Shown piece after piece: positions 41,471 through 51,352 of a stretch of 64,000 nt of DNA. This DNA comes from Actinacidiphila cocklensis (lineage in GTDB: Bacteria; Actinomycetota; Actinomycetes; Streptomycetales; Streptomycetaceae): the NCBI RefSeq assembly GCF_907177275.1, contig NZ_CAJSLV010000024.1, forward strand, positions 73,296 to 137,295. The letters run 5' to 3'. A program made the position numbers and the translations under genes. Positions within the stretch are counted from its first letter, which is position 1, and each line of letters opens with the position of its first letter. Below the pieces are notes generated by a model, which saw nothing but the letters and a program-made list of their open reading frames with translations, was not told where the DNA came from and made no database searches.

Positions 41471-42283
41471 ATGATCACTGCACAGCAGGACAAGGCCCGG
41501 CTCTTCCGCGCGCTGCACAGCGGCACCGCGCCGCTCGCGCTCGCCAACGCCTGGGACGTCGCGAGCGCCCGGATCATCGAGGCCGCGGGCGCCCCGGCGA
41601 TCGCCACGACCAGCGCGGGGGTCGCCTGGTCGCTGGGCGCGCCGGACGGTGACGCGCTCGGCCGCGCGCAGGCGCTCGGGCTGATCACGCGGATCACCGC
41701 CGCCGTGGCGGTGCCGGTCAGCGCGGACATCGAAGGCGGGTACGGGCAGGACGCGGACGGCGTCGAGGAGACGGCCGCAGGCGTGATCGAGGCGGGTGCC
41801 GTCGGCGTCAACATCGAGGACGGGACCCGCGCGCCGGGGGAGCTGGTCGAGCGGCTGGGAGCGGTGCGCCGGGCGGCGGACAAGGCGGGCGCCGGCCTTT
41901 TCGTCAACGCCCGCGTCGACACGTACCTCTTGGGGCTCGGCGACCCGGAGACCCGGCTCGCGGACACCCTGGACCGGGCACGTCGGTACGCCGACGCAGG
42001 TGCGGACGGTGTTTTCGTGCCCGGGGTCGCCGACCCCGACGTCATTGCCGCGCTGGCCGCGGACATCCCCGTACCGCTGAACATCCTGGCCGGGCCTGGC
42101 TCCCCGGCCGTCGCCGAGCTCGGCGCCCTCGGGGTGGCCAGGGTGAGCCTCGGCTCCGCGGTGGCGGAGGCCGCGTACGCCGTCGCCCGCCGCGCCGCAA
42201 CCGAGCTGGCCGCATCCGGCGGCTACACCGCGCTCGCCGGGGGCATCCCCTTCCCCGAGCTGAACGCGCTGCTCACTTCTTGA
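41471..42283 (+). CDS. isocitrate lyase/phosphoenolpyruvate mutase superfamily protein
   Basis: The 270-residue product is an ICL/PEPM-type barrel enzyme. Conserved parts include LANAWDVASARIIEAAGAPAIATTSAGVAWSLGAPDGD, the metal-binding SADIEGGYG (about residues 88-96), GVNIEDG and VNARVDTYL. The KKCGH signature of true isocitrate lyases is absent, so it is probably a PEP mutase-, oxaloacetate hydrolase- or methylisocitrate lyase-like member. The ATG start follows no strong ribosome binding site. Its last 11 bases overlap the end of the convergent DJ-1 gene. Exact reaction unknown. Confidence 0.8.
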   Translation: MITAQQDKARLFRALHSGTAPLALANAWDVASARIIEAAGAPAIATTSAGVAWSLGAPDGDALGRAQALGLITRITAAVAVPVSADIEGGYGQDADGVEETAAGVIEAGAVGVNIEDGTRAPGELVERLGAVRRAADKAGAGLFVNARVDTYLLGLGDPETRLADTLDRARRYADAGADGVFVPGVADPDVIAALAADIPVPLNILAGPGSPAVAELGALGVARVSLGSAVAEAAYAVARRAATELAASGGYTALAGGIPFPELNALLTS

Positions 42284-42971
42284 GGATCTCCAGCATCCGC
42301 TTGCCCAGCACCGCGGCGGAGTGCGGGTTCTGGCCGGTGACGAGGTTGCGGTCCTCGACCATGTACGGCTCCCAGATCGGGCCGCGGCTGTAGTCGACCT
42401 CCACCTTCTCCTTCAGGTCGGTCTCCAGCAGCCAGGTCGCCCGGGGGGCCAGGCCGACGCCCTCCTCCTCCTCGTTGGTGAAGCCGGTGACCTTGTAGCC
42501 CTTGAAGGGCGAGACGCCGTGGATGCGGGTGGCCAGCAGCGCGGCCGGTGCGTGGCACACGATGAACAGCGGATTCCCCGACTCCAGCTGGGCGGTGAGC
42601 AGGCGCCCTGCGTCGGCGTCGAACGCCAGGTCCGCCATCGGGCCGTGGCCGCCGGGCAGGTACACGGCGTCGTAGTCCTCCAGGCGCACGTCGGACAGCT
42701 GCAGCGGGCGCCGCATCACTTCGGCGTCCCGGATGATCGCCTCCAGGTCGAGTGCGCCCTGCTCGCCGCCGGCCATGGAGGGGCGCAGGCTCATCATGTC
42801 GACGTTCGGGGTGGTGCCGCCCGGTGTGGCGACGACGACCGAGTGCCCGGCGTCCGTGAGGATCTTGTAGGGGTTCGCGAACTCCTCGGCCCAGTAACCC
42901 GTGGCGTACCTGGTGCCGTCCTTCAGCACCCAGTAGGTGGCTCCGCTCACGATGAACAGGACTTTCGCCAT
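42273..42971 (-). CDS. DJ-1/PfpI family protein (Hsp31-like)
   Basis: The 232-residue product is a class I glutamine amidotransferase-like protein. The nucleophile elbow is FIVCHAPAALL (Cys near residue 131), the PGGHGPM loop precedes it, and the N terminus KVLFIVSGATYW fits the Hsp31/YajL-like branch. Proposed activities are glyoxalase III or deglycase and chaperone; these are debated. The ATG at 42971 follows GAGGAGGCG. It overlaps the ICL/PEPM gene tail by 11 bases on the opposite strand. Confidence 0.82.
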   Translation of the reverse strand: MAKVLFIVSGATYWVLKDGTRYATGYWAEEFANPYKILTDAGHSVVVATPGGTTPNVDMMSLRPSMAGGEQGALDLEAIIRDAEVMRRPLQLSDVRLEDYDAVYLPGGHGPMADLAFDADAGRLLTAQLESGNPLFIVCHAPAALLATRIHGVSPFKGYKVTGFTNEEEEGVGLAPRATWLLETDLKEKVEVDYSRGPIWEPYMVEDRNLVTGQNPHSAAVLGKRMLEILKK

Positions 42972-43141
42972 TACACAGTCGCCTCCTCGGCTCATTTCAT
43001 CCGTTTGGCGCGATTAATACCCCTTTCGTCATGTTATGCACCAGTACACCCGCCTGCATGGCGACCACCGGCCGGCACCTGCCACCCGGTCGCCGGGCAT
43101 CGGCCGGCTCCGCGCCCGACAACCCGAGAGGACCGACGACA

Positions 43142-43537
43142 GTGAGTGCCCTGACGTTGCAGGAAGCCGAGGACCGCACGGCGGCCGGCCTTGCCAAGGC
43201 CGCCGAGATGGGGGTGGCGATGAACATCGCCGTCGTGGACGCCGGCGGTCACCTGCTCCACTTCTCCCGGATGGAGGACGCCTGGCTGGGCTCCATCGAC
43301 ATCGCCATCAGGAAGGCCAGGACCGCCGCGTTCTTCAAGATGCCGACGGCGGCGATCGGCGAGCTGTCCCAGCCGGGCGGTGACCTCTACAACGTCGAGG
43401 TCACCAACGGCGGCCTGGTGAGCTTCGGCGGCGGTCTCCCCGTCGTCGCGGCGGACGGCCGGGTGATCGGGGCGGTCGGAGTGTCGGGAGGGCAGGTGTC
43501 CGAGGACACGGTGGTCGCCGAGGCGTGCCTCGTCTGA
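43142..43537 (+). CDS. GlcG/HbpS family heme-binding-like protein
   Basis: The 131-residue product has the DUF336 (GlcG/HbpS) pattern: MNIAVVDAGGHLLHFSRMEDAWLGSIDIAIRKARTAAFF, then the glycine-rich GGLPVVAADGRVIGAVGVSGG. Streptomyces HbpS binds heme and couples oxidative stress to the SenS-SenR system, but HbpS is secreted and this protein has no signal peptide, so it is more GlcG-like. The GTG follows GAGAGGA. It is divergent from the DJ-1 gene, about 170 bp apart. Confidence 0.8.
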   Translation: MSALTLQEAEDRTAAGLAKAAEMGVAMNIAVVDAGGHLLHFSRMEDAWLGSIDIAIRKARTAAFFKMPTAAIGELSQPGGDLYNVEVTNGGLVSFGGGLPVVAADGRVIGAVGVSGGQVSEDTVVAEACLV

Positions 43538-43665
43538 GCGCGGCCGTCCTGCCTGCCGGGAGGCCGGCGGGACGGCCGTACACCCGCCCGTGGATCGGGC
43601 CGGTGAGGCGCCCGCGGGGTCCGCCCCCCCAGGTACCCCCGGGGGCGCCACCGCGGTCGGGCCGC

Positions 43666-44139
43666 TCAGTCGAACATGCCCGGCTGGTACGCGCCGGCAG
43701 GCTGCCGGACCATGACGTTCATCCGGTTGAAGGCGTTGATGACGGCGATCATGCCGACCAGCGCCGCCAGCTCGTGCTCGTCGAAGTGCTTGGCCGCGTT
43801 CTCCCACGCCTCGTCCGTGACGCCGCCGGGGTTCTCCGAGATACGGGTGCCCTGCTCGGCCAGCTCCAGGGCGGCGCGCTCGGCGTCGGTGAAGGCGGTG
43901 GACTCGCGCCAGGCCGCGACCATGTGCAGGCGCTCGGGGGTCTCCCCGGCCGCCGCCGCGTCCTTGGTGTGCATGTCGAGGCAGAAGCCGCAGCCGTTGA
44001 TCTGGCTGGCCCGGATGCGTACCAGTTCCTGGGTGGCCTGCGGCACCGTCGAGCCCTTCAGGCCGCGGCCGGCGCTGGTGATGTGCTTGAGGGAGCTGGC
44101 GACCATCGGAGTGTCGAGGACATTGATGCGAGGGTTCAT
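43666..44139 (-). CDS. carboxymuconolactone decarboxylase/AhpD-like peroxidase
   Basis: The 157-residue all-helical protein belongs to the CMD/AhpD family. The CxxC motif with following His (NGCGFCLDMHTKDA, about residues 50-63) is the active site of AhpD-type peroxidases, which keep alkyl hydroperoxide reductase reduced. The ATG at 44139 starts MNPRINVLDTP. It is monocistronic. The nearby DJ-1 and GlcG/HbpS-like genes make a loose redox-stress neighbourhood, with no proof of coregulation. Confidence 0.85.
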   Translation of the reverse strand: MNPRINVLDTPMVASSLKHITSAGRGLKGSTVPQATQELVRIRASQINGCGFCLDMHTKDAAAAGETPERLHMVAAWRESTAFTDAERAALELAEQGTRISENPGGVTDEAWENAAKHFDEHELAALVGMIAVINAFNRMNVMVRQPAGAYQPGMFD

Positions 44140-44339
44140 GGTGGTGTCCTTGCGTCGTACTGGTCTGACACCTGTATGACAACCCGGCTCGGCCGCATGT
44201 GACGGCAAACGCGTCGATTACCCCTTTCGGGGGTTTCTCGGCACAGTTGCACCGGTGCCGCTGGGCCGGATGCCGCCCGCGTTTGCGCCCCCACTGCGGA
44301 GGGGTAAGCTACCCGGCTCGATTGGCGCCGGGTGCGGCC

Positions 44340-44657
44340 CGTATGGCAGACTACCCAAGTTGCTCGGTCGAGCGCCGATGCTGCGCGCCTCCCGTCGGGA
44401 GGACCGGAAGCGAGTCCCACGGTACTCGTCGCCCTAACTGCCCTGGTGGGCAGCGCTGGGGCGGACGTACGGGAATCTTCCGGGAAGTGTCAGTGCGGCT
44501 CCGACCAGGCATCCGGTGGGTGATTTCTCCCACGCAACCCCCTGGTCAGGGAATTCCGCATGCGGAAAACCATGACGAGGGGCGCGACACGCCCGACCGC
44601 GTGGGTCGGAGCAAGCGGATGCCGGAGCTGAATAGAGACAAGGACTACGGAGTAGCC
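44340..44657 (+). ncRNA. long structured leader of the S10 operon
   Basis: No gene is seen in 44140-44657. The part before rpsJ contains perfect hairpins CCTCCC-GTC-GGGAGG (44388-44402) and CTGCCC-TGGT-GGGCAG (44438-44453), inverted GGGAATCTTCC-like sequence, and the GCGACAC-hairpin motif at 44584-44609. A -10-like TATGGC or CAGACT near 44342-44352 may mark the start. Its extent is set by context; S10 operons are often regulated through such leaders, for example by L4 in enterobacteria. Confidence 0.5.
44584..44609 (+). promoter_or_regulatory. GCGACAC-hairpin leader motif of rpsJ
   Basis: It is identical to the rpsL leader element except for one base (G for A after GCGACAC). The 7-bp hairpin CCCGACC-GCGT-GGGTCGG is conserved. 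The distance to the rpsJ ATG is 48 nt, the same as in rpsL. Confidence 0.75.
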
Positions 44658-44966
44658 ATGGCGGGACAGAAGATCCGCATCCGGCTCAAGGCCTACGACC
44701 ACGAAGTCATCGACTCCTCGGCGAAGAAGATCGTCGAGACGGTGACGCGTACTGGTGCGCAGGTCGCGGGCCCGGTGCCGCTGCCCACTGAGAAGAACGT
44801 GTACTGCGTCATCAAGTCGCCGCACAAGTACAAGGACTCGCGCGAGCACTTCGAGATGCGCACGCACAAGCGCCTGATCGACATCCTCGACCCGACGCCC
44901 AAGACCGTTGACTCGTTGATGCGCCTGGACCTTCCGGCCGGCGTCGACATCGAGATCAAGCTCTGA
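44658..44966 (+). CDS. rpsJ: 30S ribosomal protein S10
   Basis: S10 is in the 30S head and also acts with NusB in antitermination. The 102-residue product [27 protein letters not shown]... ends VDIEIKL, complete and of standard length. The [33 protein letters not shown] region is typical. The ATG at 44658 follows GGACTACGGAGTA. It is first in the S10 operon, behind a leader of about 300 nt. Confidence 0.97.
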   Translation: MAGQKIRIRLKAYDHEVIDSSAKKIVETVTRTGAQVAGPVPLPTEKNVYCVIKSPHKYKDSREHFEMRTHKRLIDILDPTPKTVDSLMRLDLPAGVDIEIKL

Positions 44967-44979
44967 GAGGCGCGGACAG

Positions 44980-45624
44980 ATGACCAAGCAGATCAAGGGC
45001 ATCCTGGGCGAGAAGCTCGGCATGACCCAGGTCTGGGACGAGAACAACCGTGTCGTCCCTGTGACCGTGGTCAAGGCCGGCCCGAACGTCGTGACCCAGG
45101 TCCGTACGAACGACGGCGACGGCTACGAGTCGGTCCAGCTCGCCTTCGGCGAGATCGACCCTCGCAAGGTGAACAAGCCCCTCAAGGGCCACTTCGCCAA
45201 GGCCGACGTCACCCCGCGCCGCCACCTGGTGGAGCTGCGTACCGCCGACGCGGCCGAGTACACGCTCGGCCAGGAGATCACCGCTGAGGTGTTCGAGGCC
45301 GGTATCAAGGTCGACGTGACCGGCAAGAGCAAGGGCAAGGGCTTCGCCGGTGTCATGAAGCGTCACAACTTCAAGGGCCTCGGCGCCGGCCACGGCGTCC
45401 AGCGCAAGCACCGCTCGCCGGGTTCCATCGGCGGCTGCGCCACCCCTGGGCGTGTCTTCAAGGGCATGCGCATGGCGGGCCGTATGGGCAACGAGCGGGT
45501 CACCACTCAGAACCTGACCGTCCACGCCGTTGACGCGGAGAAGGGACTGCTGCTCATCAAGGGCGCTATCCCGGGTCCGAACGGCGGCCTCGTCCTGGTC
45601 CGCACCGCGGCCAAGGGGGCTTGA
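44980..45624 (+). CDS. rplC: 50S ribosomal protein L3
   Basis: L3 is a primary 23S rRNA binder whose loop reaches the peptidyl transferase centre. The 214-residue product starts [19 protein letters not shown] and includes [15 protein letters not shown] and [25 protein letters not shown], the loop with the conserved Gly/Arg-rich tip. The ATG is 13 bases after the rpsJ stop with GAGAGG as ribosome binding site. No resistance-type changes were evaluated. Confidence 0.97.
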   Translation: MTKQIKGILGEKLGMTQVWDENNRVVPVTVVKAGPNVVTQVRTNDGDGYESVQLAFGEIDPRKVNKPLKGHFAKADVTPRRHLVELRTADAAEYTLGQEITAEVFEAGIKVDVTGKSKGKGFAGVMKRHNFKGLGAGHGVQRKHRSPGSIGGCATPGRVFKGMRMAGRMGNERVTTQNLTVHAVDAEKGLLLIKGAIPGPNGGLVLVRTAAKGA

Positions 45625-45628
45625 GGAT

Positions 45629-46285
45629 ATGAGCACCATTGACATCCTGTCGCCCGCGGGCGACACGACCGGGACCGTTGAGCTTCCGGCCGAGATCTTC
45701 GACGCCAAGGTCAGCATCCCGCTGATCCACCAGGTCGTCGTCGCGCAGCTGGCCGCCGCCCGTCAGGGCACGCACAAGGTCAAGACGCGTGGCGAGGTCC
45801 GCGGTGGTGGCCGCAAGCCGTACCGCCAGAAGGGCACCGGTCGTGCCCGCCAGGGCTCGACCCGCGCGCCGCAGTTCGCCGGCGGTGGCGTCGTCCACGG
45901 TCCGGTACCGCGCGACTACTCGCAGCGCACCCCGAAGAAGATGGTCAAGGCCGCCCTGCGCGGTGCCCTGACCGACCGGGCGCGCCACAACCGCATTCAC
46001 GTCGTCACCGGCGTGATCGAGGGTGGGACGCCGTCCACGAAGGCCGCCAAGACGCTGCTCGGCAAGATCAGTGAGCGCAAGAACGTGCTCCTGGTCATCG
46101 AGCGGGCCGACGAGGCCGCGTGGCTGTCCGCACGCAACCTGCCCCAGGTGCACATCCTGGACGCCGGTCAGCTGAACACGTACGACGTGCTCGTCTCCGA
46201 CGACGTGGTCTTCACCAAGGGCGCGTTCGACCGCTTCACCGGCGCCGGTGTCGACGAGGCCGAGCTCGAAGGGAGCGAAGCCTGA
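45629..46285 (+). CDS. rplD: 50S ribosomal protein L4
   Basis: L4 lines the exit tunnel and contacts the macrolide site by its extended loop. The 218-residue product starts [25 protein letters not shown]. The loop [25 protein letters not shown] (about residues 60-84) has the conserved KGTGRAR motif without alteration. The ATG lies four bases after the rplC stop, with TTGAGGAT as ribosome binding site. In E. coli L4 autoregulates this operon; not shown here. Confidence 0.97.
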   Translation: MSTIDILSPAGDTTGTVELPAEIFDAKVSIPLIHQVVVAQLAAARQGTHKVKTRGEVRGGGRKPYRQKGTGRARQGSTRAPQFAGGGVVHGPVPRDYSQRTPKKMVKAALRGALTDRARHNRIHVVTGVIEGGTPSTKAAKTLLGKISERKNVLLVIERADEAAWLSARNLPQVHILDAGQLNTYDVLVSDDVVFTKGAFDRFTGAGVDEAELEGSEA

Positions 46286-46626
46286 TGAGCGAAGTGAACG
46301 ACGCCGCAGTGACGACGGTCACCAGCAAGACGTTCTTTGACCCGCGCGACCTGCTGATCAAGCCGGTCGTCTCGGAGAAGAGCTACGCGCTGCTCGACGA
46401 GAACAAGTACACCTTCGTCGTCGACCCGCGCGCCAACAAGACCCAGATCAAGCAGGCCGTCGAGACGGTCTTCCAGGTCAAGGTCACCGGGGTCAACACG
46501 ATCAACCGGCAGGGCAAGCGCAAGCGCACCCGCACCGGTTTCGGCAAGCGCGCCAACACCAAGCGCGCCATCGTGACCCTCGCCGAGGGCGACCGAATCG
46601 ACATCTTCGGCGGCCCGGTCTCCTAA
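46285..46626 (+). CDS. rplW: 50S ribosomal protein L23
   Basis: L23 sits at the tunnel exit and docks trigger factor and SRP. The 113-residue product starts [46 protein letters not shown], with a longer N terminus than the bare PVVSEKS start seen elsewhere. The ATG overlaps the rplD stop (TGATG), with GGGAGCGAAG as ribosome binding site, so translation is coupled. Confidence 0.96.
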   Translation: MSEVNDAAVTTVTSKTFFDPRDLLIKPVVSEKSYALLDENKYTFVVDPRANKTQIKQAVETVFQVKVTGVNTINRQGKRKRTRTGFGKRANTKRAIVTLAEGDRIDIFGGPVS

Positions 46627-46672
46627 CGGAGACTGGCCGTTCAGAAGTCCGGAATCATCCGAGGACTGAGAA

Positions 46673-47509
46673 ATGGGTATCCGCAAGTACAAGCCGACGA
46701 CCCCGGGCCGTCGTGGCTCCAGCGTCGCCGACTTTGTCGAGATCACGCGGTCCACGCCGGAGAAGTCGCTGGTCCGCCCGCTGCACAGCAAGGGCGGCCG
46801 TAACAACGCCGGTCGTGTGACCGTTCGCCACCAGGGTGGTGGCCACAAGCGCGCCTACCGTGTCATCGACTTCCGTCGGCACGACAAGGACGGCGTGCCC
46901 GCCAAGGTCGCGCACATCGAGTACGACCCCAACCGCACCGCGCGCATCGCGCTGCTGCACTACGCGGACGGCGAGAAGCGCTACATCCTCGCCCCCGCGA
47001 AGCTCCAGCAGGGCGACCGGATCGAGAACGGCGCCAACGCCGACATCAAGCCGGGCAACAACCTGCCGCTGCGCAACATCCCGGTCGGTACCACGATCCA
47101 CGCGATCGAGCTGCGGCCCGGTGGCGGCGCGAAGATCTCCCGCTCCGCGGGCGCTTCGGTCCAGCTGCTGGCGAAGGAGGGCAACATGGCCACCCTTCGT
47201 ATGCCGTCCGGCGAGGTCCGGATGGTCGACGTCCGCTGCCGCGCCACCATCGGCGAGGTCGGCAACGCCGAGCAGTCGAACATCAACTGGGGCAAGGCCG
47301 GCCGCATGCGGTGGAAGGGCGTTCGCCCGACCGTCCGCGGTGTCGCCATGAACCCGGTGGACCACCCGCACGGTGGTGGTGAGGGCAAGACCTCCGGTGG
47401 TCGCCACCCGGTCTCGCCCTGGGGTCAGAAGGAAGGTCGTACTCGCTCGCCGAAGAAGGCGTCCAGCAAGTACATCGTCCGCCGCCGCAAGACGAACAAG
47501 AAGCGCTAG
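46673..47509 (+). CDS. rplB: 50S ribosomal protein L2
   Basis: L2 is essential for subunit association and peptidyl transferase function. The 278-residue product starts [24 protein letters not shown] and contains [28 protein letters not shown]-type sequence and the catalytic-region [28 protein letters not shown] with the conserved His229-equivalent. The ATG follows GAGGACTGAG. Complete, standard. Confidence 0.97.
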   Translation: MGIRKYKPTTPGRRGSSVADFVEITRSTPEKSLVRPLHSKGGRNNAGRVTVRHQGGGHKRAYRVIDFRRHDKDGVPAKVAHIEYDPNRTARIALLHYADGEKRYILAPAKLQQGDRIENGANADIKPGNNLPLRNIPVGTTIHAIELRPGGGAKISRSAGASVQLLAKEGNMATLRMPSGEVRMVDVRCRATIGEVGNAEQSNINWGKAGRMRWKGVRPTVRGVAMNPVDHPHGGGEGKTSGGRHPVSPWGQKEGRTRSPKKASSKYIVRRRKTNKKR

Positions 47510-47521
47510 GAGCGGGTTTAG

Positions 47522-47803
47522 ATGCCGCGCAGTCTCAAGAAGGGGCCCTTCGTCGACGACCACCTGATCAAGAAGGTGGACGTCCAGAACGAAGCAGGCA
47601 CCAAGAACGTCATCAAGACCTGGTCCCGCCGCTCGATGATCATCCCGGCGATGCTGGGCCACACGATCGCGGTGCACGACGGCCGTAAGCACGTCCCGGT
47701 GTTTGTCACTGAGTCGATGGTCGGCCACAAGCTCGGCGAGTTCGCACCGACCCGCACCTTCCGCGGGCACGAGAAGGACGACCGCAAGTCGCGGCGTCGC
47801 TGA
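47522..47803 (+). CDS. rpsS: 30S ribosomal protein S19
   Basis: S19 lies in the 30S head near the A site and forms bridge B1. The 93-residue product [23 protein letters not shown]... includes [45 protein letters not shown], the full family pattern. The ATG is 12 bases after rplB, with AGGAGCGG as ribosome binding site. Confidence 0.97.
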   Translation: MPRSLKKGPFVDDHLIKKVDVQNEAGTKNVIKTWSRRSMIIPAMLGHTIAVHDGRKHVPVFVTESMVGHKLGEFAPTRTFRGHEKDDRKSRRR

Positions 47804-47847
47804 GCGGGCTGAAAACCGTGACGAAGACAGACACTGAAGGGACGACC

Positions 47848-48195
47848 ATGGAAGCCAGGGCCCAGGCGCGGTACATCCGCGTCACGCCCATGAAGGCCCG
47901 CCGTGTGGTGGACCTCATCCGTGGCATGAACGCCACGGAGGCTCAGGCGGTCCTGCGTTTCACCCCGCAGGCCGCGAGCGAGCCGGTCGGCAAGGTGCTG
48001 GACAGCGCCATCGCCAACGCCGCGCACAACTACGACCACACGGACGCCGAGTCGCTGTACATCAGCGAGGCGTACGTGGACGAGGGTCCGACCCTGAAGC
48101 GGTTCCGGCCGCGCGCCCAGGGCCGTGCCTACCGGATCCGCAAGCGGACCAGCCACATCACCGTGGTCGTCGCCAGCAAGGAAGGGACCCGGTAA
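47848..48195 (+). CDS. rplV: 50S ribosomal protein L22
   Basis: L22 lines the exit tunnel beside L4 and its hairpin can influence macrolide response. The 115-residue product starts [26 protein letters not shown]; the hairpin [24 protein letters not shown] is unaltered. ATG 47848 is preferred over an upstream GTG at 47818 because GAAGGGACG lies just before it and the protein then begins as the family does. Its stop overlaps the rpsC start. Confidence 0.95.
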   Translation: MEARAQARYIRVTPMKARRVVDLIRGMNATEAQAVLRFTPQAASEPVGKVLDSAIANAAHNYDHTDAESLYISEAYVDEGPTLKRFRPRAQGRAYRIRKRTSHITVVVASKEGTR

Positions 48196-49037
48196 TGGGC
48201 CAGAAGGTTAACCCTTACGGGTTCCGGCTCGGCATCACCACGGACTTCAAGTCCCGGTGGTACGCCGACAAGCTGTACAAGGACTACGTCAAGGAAGACG
48301 TCGCCATCCGCAAGATGATGACGCAGGGCATGGAGCGGGCGGGCATCTCCAAGGTGGAGATCGAGCGCACCCGTGACCGCGTCCGCGTCGACATCCACAC
48401 CGCGCGTCCGGGCATCGTCATCGGCCGCCGCGGCGCGGAGGCCGACCGTATCCGCGGCGACCTGGAGAAGCTGACCGGCAAGCAGGTCCAGCTGAACATC
48501 CTCGAGGTCAAGAACCCCGAGATGGACGCTCAGCTGGTGGCCCAGGCCGTCGCCGAGCAGCTGTCCTCCCGCGTCTCCTTCCGCCGTGCCATGCGCAAGA
48601 GCATGCAGGGCACGCTGAAGGCCGGCGCCAAGGGCATCAAGATCCAGTGCGGCGGCCGTCTCGGCGGCGCCGAGATGTCCCGCTCGGAGTTCTACCGCGA
48701 GGGTCGGGTCCCGCTGCACACGCTGCGGGCGAACGTGGACTACGGCTTCTTCGAGGCCAAGACCACCTTCGGCCGGATCGGTGTGAAGGTCTGGATCTAC
48801 AAGGGCAATGTCAAGAACATCGCCGAGGTCCGTGCCGACAACGCGGCCGCCAGGGCGGGCAACCGTCCGGCCCGTGGTGGCGGCAACGAGCGTCCGCAGC
48901 GTCGCGGTGGCGAGCGCGGTGGCGAGCGCGGTGGCCGAGGCCGTCGTCCCCAGACGGAAGGCGCCCAGGCTCCGAAGACGGATGCCGCGCCTGCCGCTGA
49001 GGTCCCGGCCGCGGAGACCCCCGGAACGGAAGGCTAA
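48195..49037 (+). CDS. rpsC: 30S ribosomal protein S3
   Basis: S3 contributes to the mRNA entry helicase site. The 280-residue product starts [28 protein letters not shown] and has a KH domain with the GXXG-type loop [13 protein letters not shown] (about residues 75-87). After residue 215 comes an extra Arg/Gly- then Ala/Pro-rich tail ([20 protein letters not shown]) that is longer than in E. coli S3 (233 residues) and typical of actinobacteria. The ATG overlaps the rplV stop (TAATG). Confidence 0.96.
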   Translation: MGQKVNPYGFRLGITTDFKSRWYADKLYKDYVKEDVAIRKMMTQGMERAGISKVEIERTRDRVRVDIHTARPGIVIGRRGAEADRIRGDLEKLTGKQVQLNILEVKNPEMDAQLVAQAVAEQLSSRVSFRRAMRKSMQGTLKAGAKGIKIQCGGRLGGAEMSRSEFYREGRVPLHTLRANVDYGFFEAKTTFGRIGVKVWIYKGNVKNIAEVRADNAAARAGNRPARGGGNERPQRRGGERGGERGGRGRRPQTEGAQAPKTDAAPAAEVPAAETPGTEG

Positions 49038-49042
49038 GTACC

Positions 49043-49461
<419 letters not shown>

Positions 49462-49462
<1 letters not shown>

Positions 49463-49695
49463 TGGCGGCCGGTACCAAGGCGACCGAGCTGCGCCAGCTG
49501 GGCGACGAGGAACTCGTCGGCAAGCTGCGTGAGGCCAAGGAGGAGCTGTTCAACCTCCGCTTCCAGGCGGCCACGGGACAGCTTGAGAACAACAGCCGGC
49601 TCAGGGTCGTCCGCAAGGACATCGCCCGGATCTACACCCTCATGCGTGAGCGCGAGCTGGGCATCGAGACGGTAGAGACGGTGGAGAGCGCCTGA
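49462..49695 (+). CDS. rpmC: 50S ribosomal protein L29
   Basis: L29 is a small tunnel-exit protein next to L23. The 77-residue product [67 protein letters not shown] forms the two-helix hairpin of the family. ATG 49462 and GTG 49459 are both in frame; the ATG is chosen. It overlaps the rplP stop and the rpsQ start, so all three are coupled. Confidence 0.95.
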
Positions 49696-49982
49696 TGAGC
49701 GAGAACAACGTGACTGAGACCAGCACCGAGCAGCGCGGTTTCCGCAAGACCCGTGAGGGTCTGGTGGTCAGCGACAAGATGGACAAGACCGTCGTCGTGG
49801 CCGTCGAGGACCGTGTCAAGCACGCCCTGTACGGCAAGGTCATCCGCCGCACGAACAAGCTCAAGGCGCACGACGAGCAGAACGCCGCCGGCATCGGCGA
49901 CCGGGTCCTCCTGATGGAGACCCGGCCGACCTCCGCCACGAAGCGGTGGCGCGTCGTCGAGATCCTCGAGAAGGCCAAGTAG
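49695..49982 (+). CDS. rpsQ: 30S ribosomal protein S17
   Basis: S17 is an early-assembly OB-fold protein on 16S rRNA. The 95-residue product [61 protein letters not shown] has a 15-residue N-terminal extension before the conserved R(K/T)[13 protein letters not shown] motif. It overlaps rpmC by TGATG. It is the last gene of the S10 cluster before a hairpin-rich gap. Confidence 0.96.
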   Translation: MSENNVTETSTEQRGFRKTREGLVVSDKMDKTVVVAVEDRVKHALYGKVIRRTNKLKAHDEQNAAGIGDRVLLMETRPTSATKRWRVVEILEKAK

Positions 49983-49992
49983 TCCAGCAAAC

Positions 49993-50014
49993 CCTGAGCG
50001 GGTATCCGCTCAGG
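49993..50014 (+). terminator. hairpin between rpsQ and rplN
   Basis: A perfect 9-bp stem CCTGAGCGG with its complement and GTAT loop follows rpsQ by 11 bases. A second hairpin (CGGCGGGGTC and GACCCC-C-CGCCG arms) lies about 50031-50070. They mark the S10/spc operon junction and may attenuate or terminate. Confidence 0.55.
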
Positions 50015-50094
50015 ACCGTTCCGTCAGGCTCGGCGGCGGGGTCGCCCCAGGGTGACCCCCCGCCGGGAACCGACGCGACAAACAGGAGATAGAC

Positions 50095-50463
50095 GTGATC
50101 CAGCAGGAGTCGCGACTCCGTATTGCTGACAACACCGGTGCCAAGGAGATCCTTTGCATCCGTGTTCTCGGCGGTTCGGGTCGCCGCTACGCGGGAATCG
50201 GTGACGTCATCGTCGCCACCGTCAAGGACGCGATCCCCGGTGGCAACGTGAAGAAGGGCGAGGTCGTCAAGGCGGTCATCGTCCGGACTGTCAAGGAGCG
50301 CCGTCGTGCCGACGGCTCGTACATCCGGTTCGACGAGAACGCCGCCGTCATCCTCAAGAACGACGGCGACCCCCGCGGCACCCGTATCTTCGGCCCCGTC
50401 GGCCGTGAGCTGCGCGAGAAGAAGTTCATGAAGATCGTCTCGCTCGCGCCGGAGGTGCTGTAA
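50095..50463 (+). CDS. rplN: 50S ribosomal protein L14
   Basis: L14 contributes to intersubunit bridges B5 and B8. The 122-residue product [68 protein letters not shown] matches the family from end to end. The GTG start follows CAGGAGAT. It heads the spc cluster after a 112-bp gap with hairpins, so a separate promoter or readthrough are both possible. Confidence 0.97.
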   Translation: MIQQESRLRIADNTGAKEILCIRVLGGSGRRYAGIGDVIVATVKDAIPGGNVKKGEVVKAVIVRTVKERRRADGSYIRFDENAAVILKNDGDPRGTRIFGPVGRELREKKFMKIVSLAPEVL

Positions 50464-50466
50464 CCG

Positions 50467-50790
50467 ATGAAGATCAAGAAGGGCGACCTGGTCCAGGTCA
50501 TCACCGGTAAGGACAAGGGCAAGCAGGGCAAGGTCATCGTGGCCTACCCCGCTCAGGACCGCGTCCTCGTCGAGGGTGTCAACCGGGTCAAGAAGCACAC
50601 CAAGGCCGGCGCGACCGACCGCGGTTCGAAGACCGGCGGCATCATCACCACCGAGGCGCCCGTCCACGTCAGCAACGTGCAGCTGGTTGTTGAGAAGGAC
50701 GGCAAGAAGGTCGTGACCCGCGTCGGCTACCGCTTCGACGACGAGGGCAACAAGATCCGCGTTGCCAAGCGGACCGGTGAGGACATCTGA
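50467..50790 (+). CDS. rplX: 50S ribosomal protein L24
   Basis: L24 initiates 50S assembly and lies at the tunnel exit. The 107-residue product [47 protein letters not shown] has the KOW motif at its N terminus. The ATG lies three bases after rplN; the stop overlaps the rplE start (TGATG). Confidence 0.97.
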   Translation: MKIKKGDLVQVITGKDKGKQGKVIVAYPAQDRVLVEGVNRVKKHTKAGATDRGSKTGGIITTEAPVHVSNVQLVVEKDGKKVVTRVGYRFDDEGNKIRVAKRTGEDI

Positions 50791-51350
50791 TGACTGCCAC
50801 CACCACTTCACCGCGTCTCAAGGCGCGCTACCGCGAGGAGATCGCGGGCAAGATGCGTGACCAGTTCTCCTACGAGAACGTCATGCAGATCCCCGGTCTG
50901 ACCAAGATCGTGGTCAACATGGGTGTGGGCGACGCCGCCCGCGACTCCAAGCTGATCGAGGGCGCGATCCGCGACCTCGCCACGATCACCGGCCAGAAGC
51001 CGCAGGTCACCAAGGCCCGCAAGTCCATCGCGCAGTTCAAGCTGCGTGAGGGTCAGCCGATCGGTGCGCACGTCACGCTGCGCGGCGACCGCATGTGGGA
51101 GTTCCTGGACCGGCTGCTGTCGCTGGCGCTGCCGCGTATCCGCGACTTCCGCGGCCTGTCGCCGAAGCAGTTCGACGGCCGGGGCAACTACACCTTCGGT
51201 CTCACGGAGCAGGTCATGTTCCACGAGATCGACCAGGACAAGATCGACCGGGTCCGGGGCATGGACATCACCGTGGTCACCACGGCGACCAACGACGACG
51301 AGGGTCGTGCCCTCCTTCGTCACCTCGGCTTCCCGTTCAAGGAGAACTGA
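50790..51350 (+). CDS. rplE: 50S ribosomal protein L5
   Basis: L5 binds 5S rRNA and the P-site tRNA loop. The 186-residue product starts [49 protein letters not shown] and includes [39 protein letters not shown], the standard core. Coupled to rplX by TGATG. Confidence 0.97.
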   Translation: MTATTTSPRLKARYREEIAGKMRDQFSYENVMQIPGLTKIVVNMGVGDAARDSKLIEGAIRDLATITGQKPQVTKARKSIAQFKLREGQPIGAHVTLRGDRMWEFLDRLLSLALPRIRDFRGLSPKQFDGRGNYTFGLTEQVMFHEIDQDKIDRVRGMDITVVTTATNDDEGRALLRHLGFPFKEN

Positions 51351-51352
51351 CC

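Noticed and set aside
40822-42084. N-terminal extension of the CPT-like kinase of over 400 codons
   Set aside because: It is antisense to the Nudix and ICL/PEPM genes and lacks similarity; the P-loop belongs near the N terminus.
43142-43537. Secreted HbpS with SenS-SenR system
   Set aside because: No signal peptide and no adjacent two-component genes.
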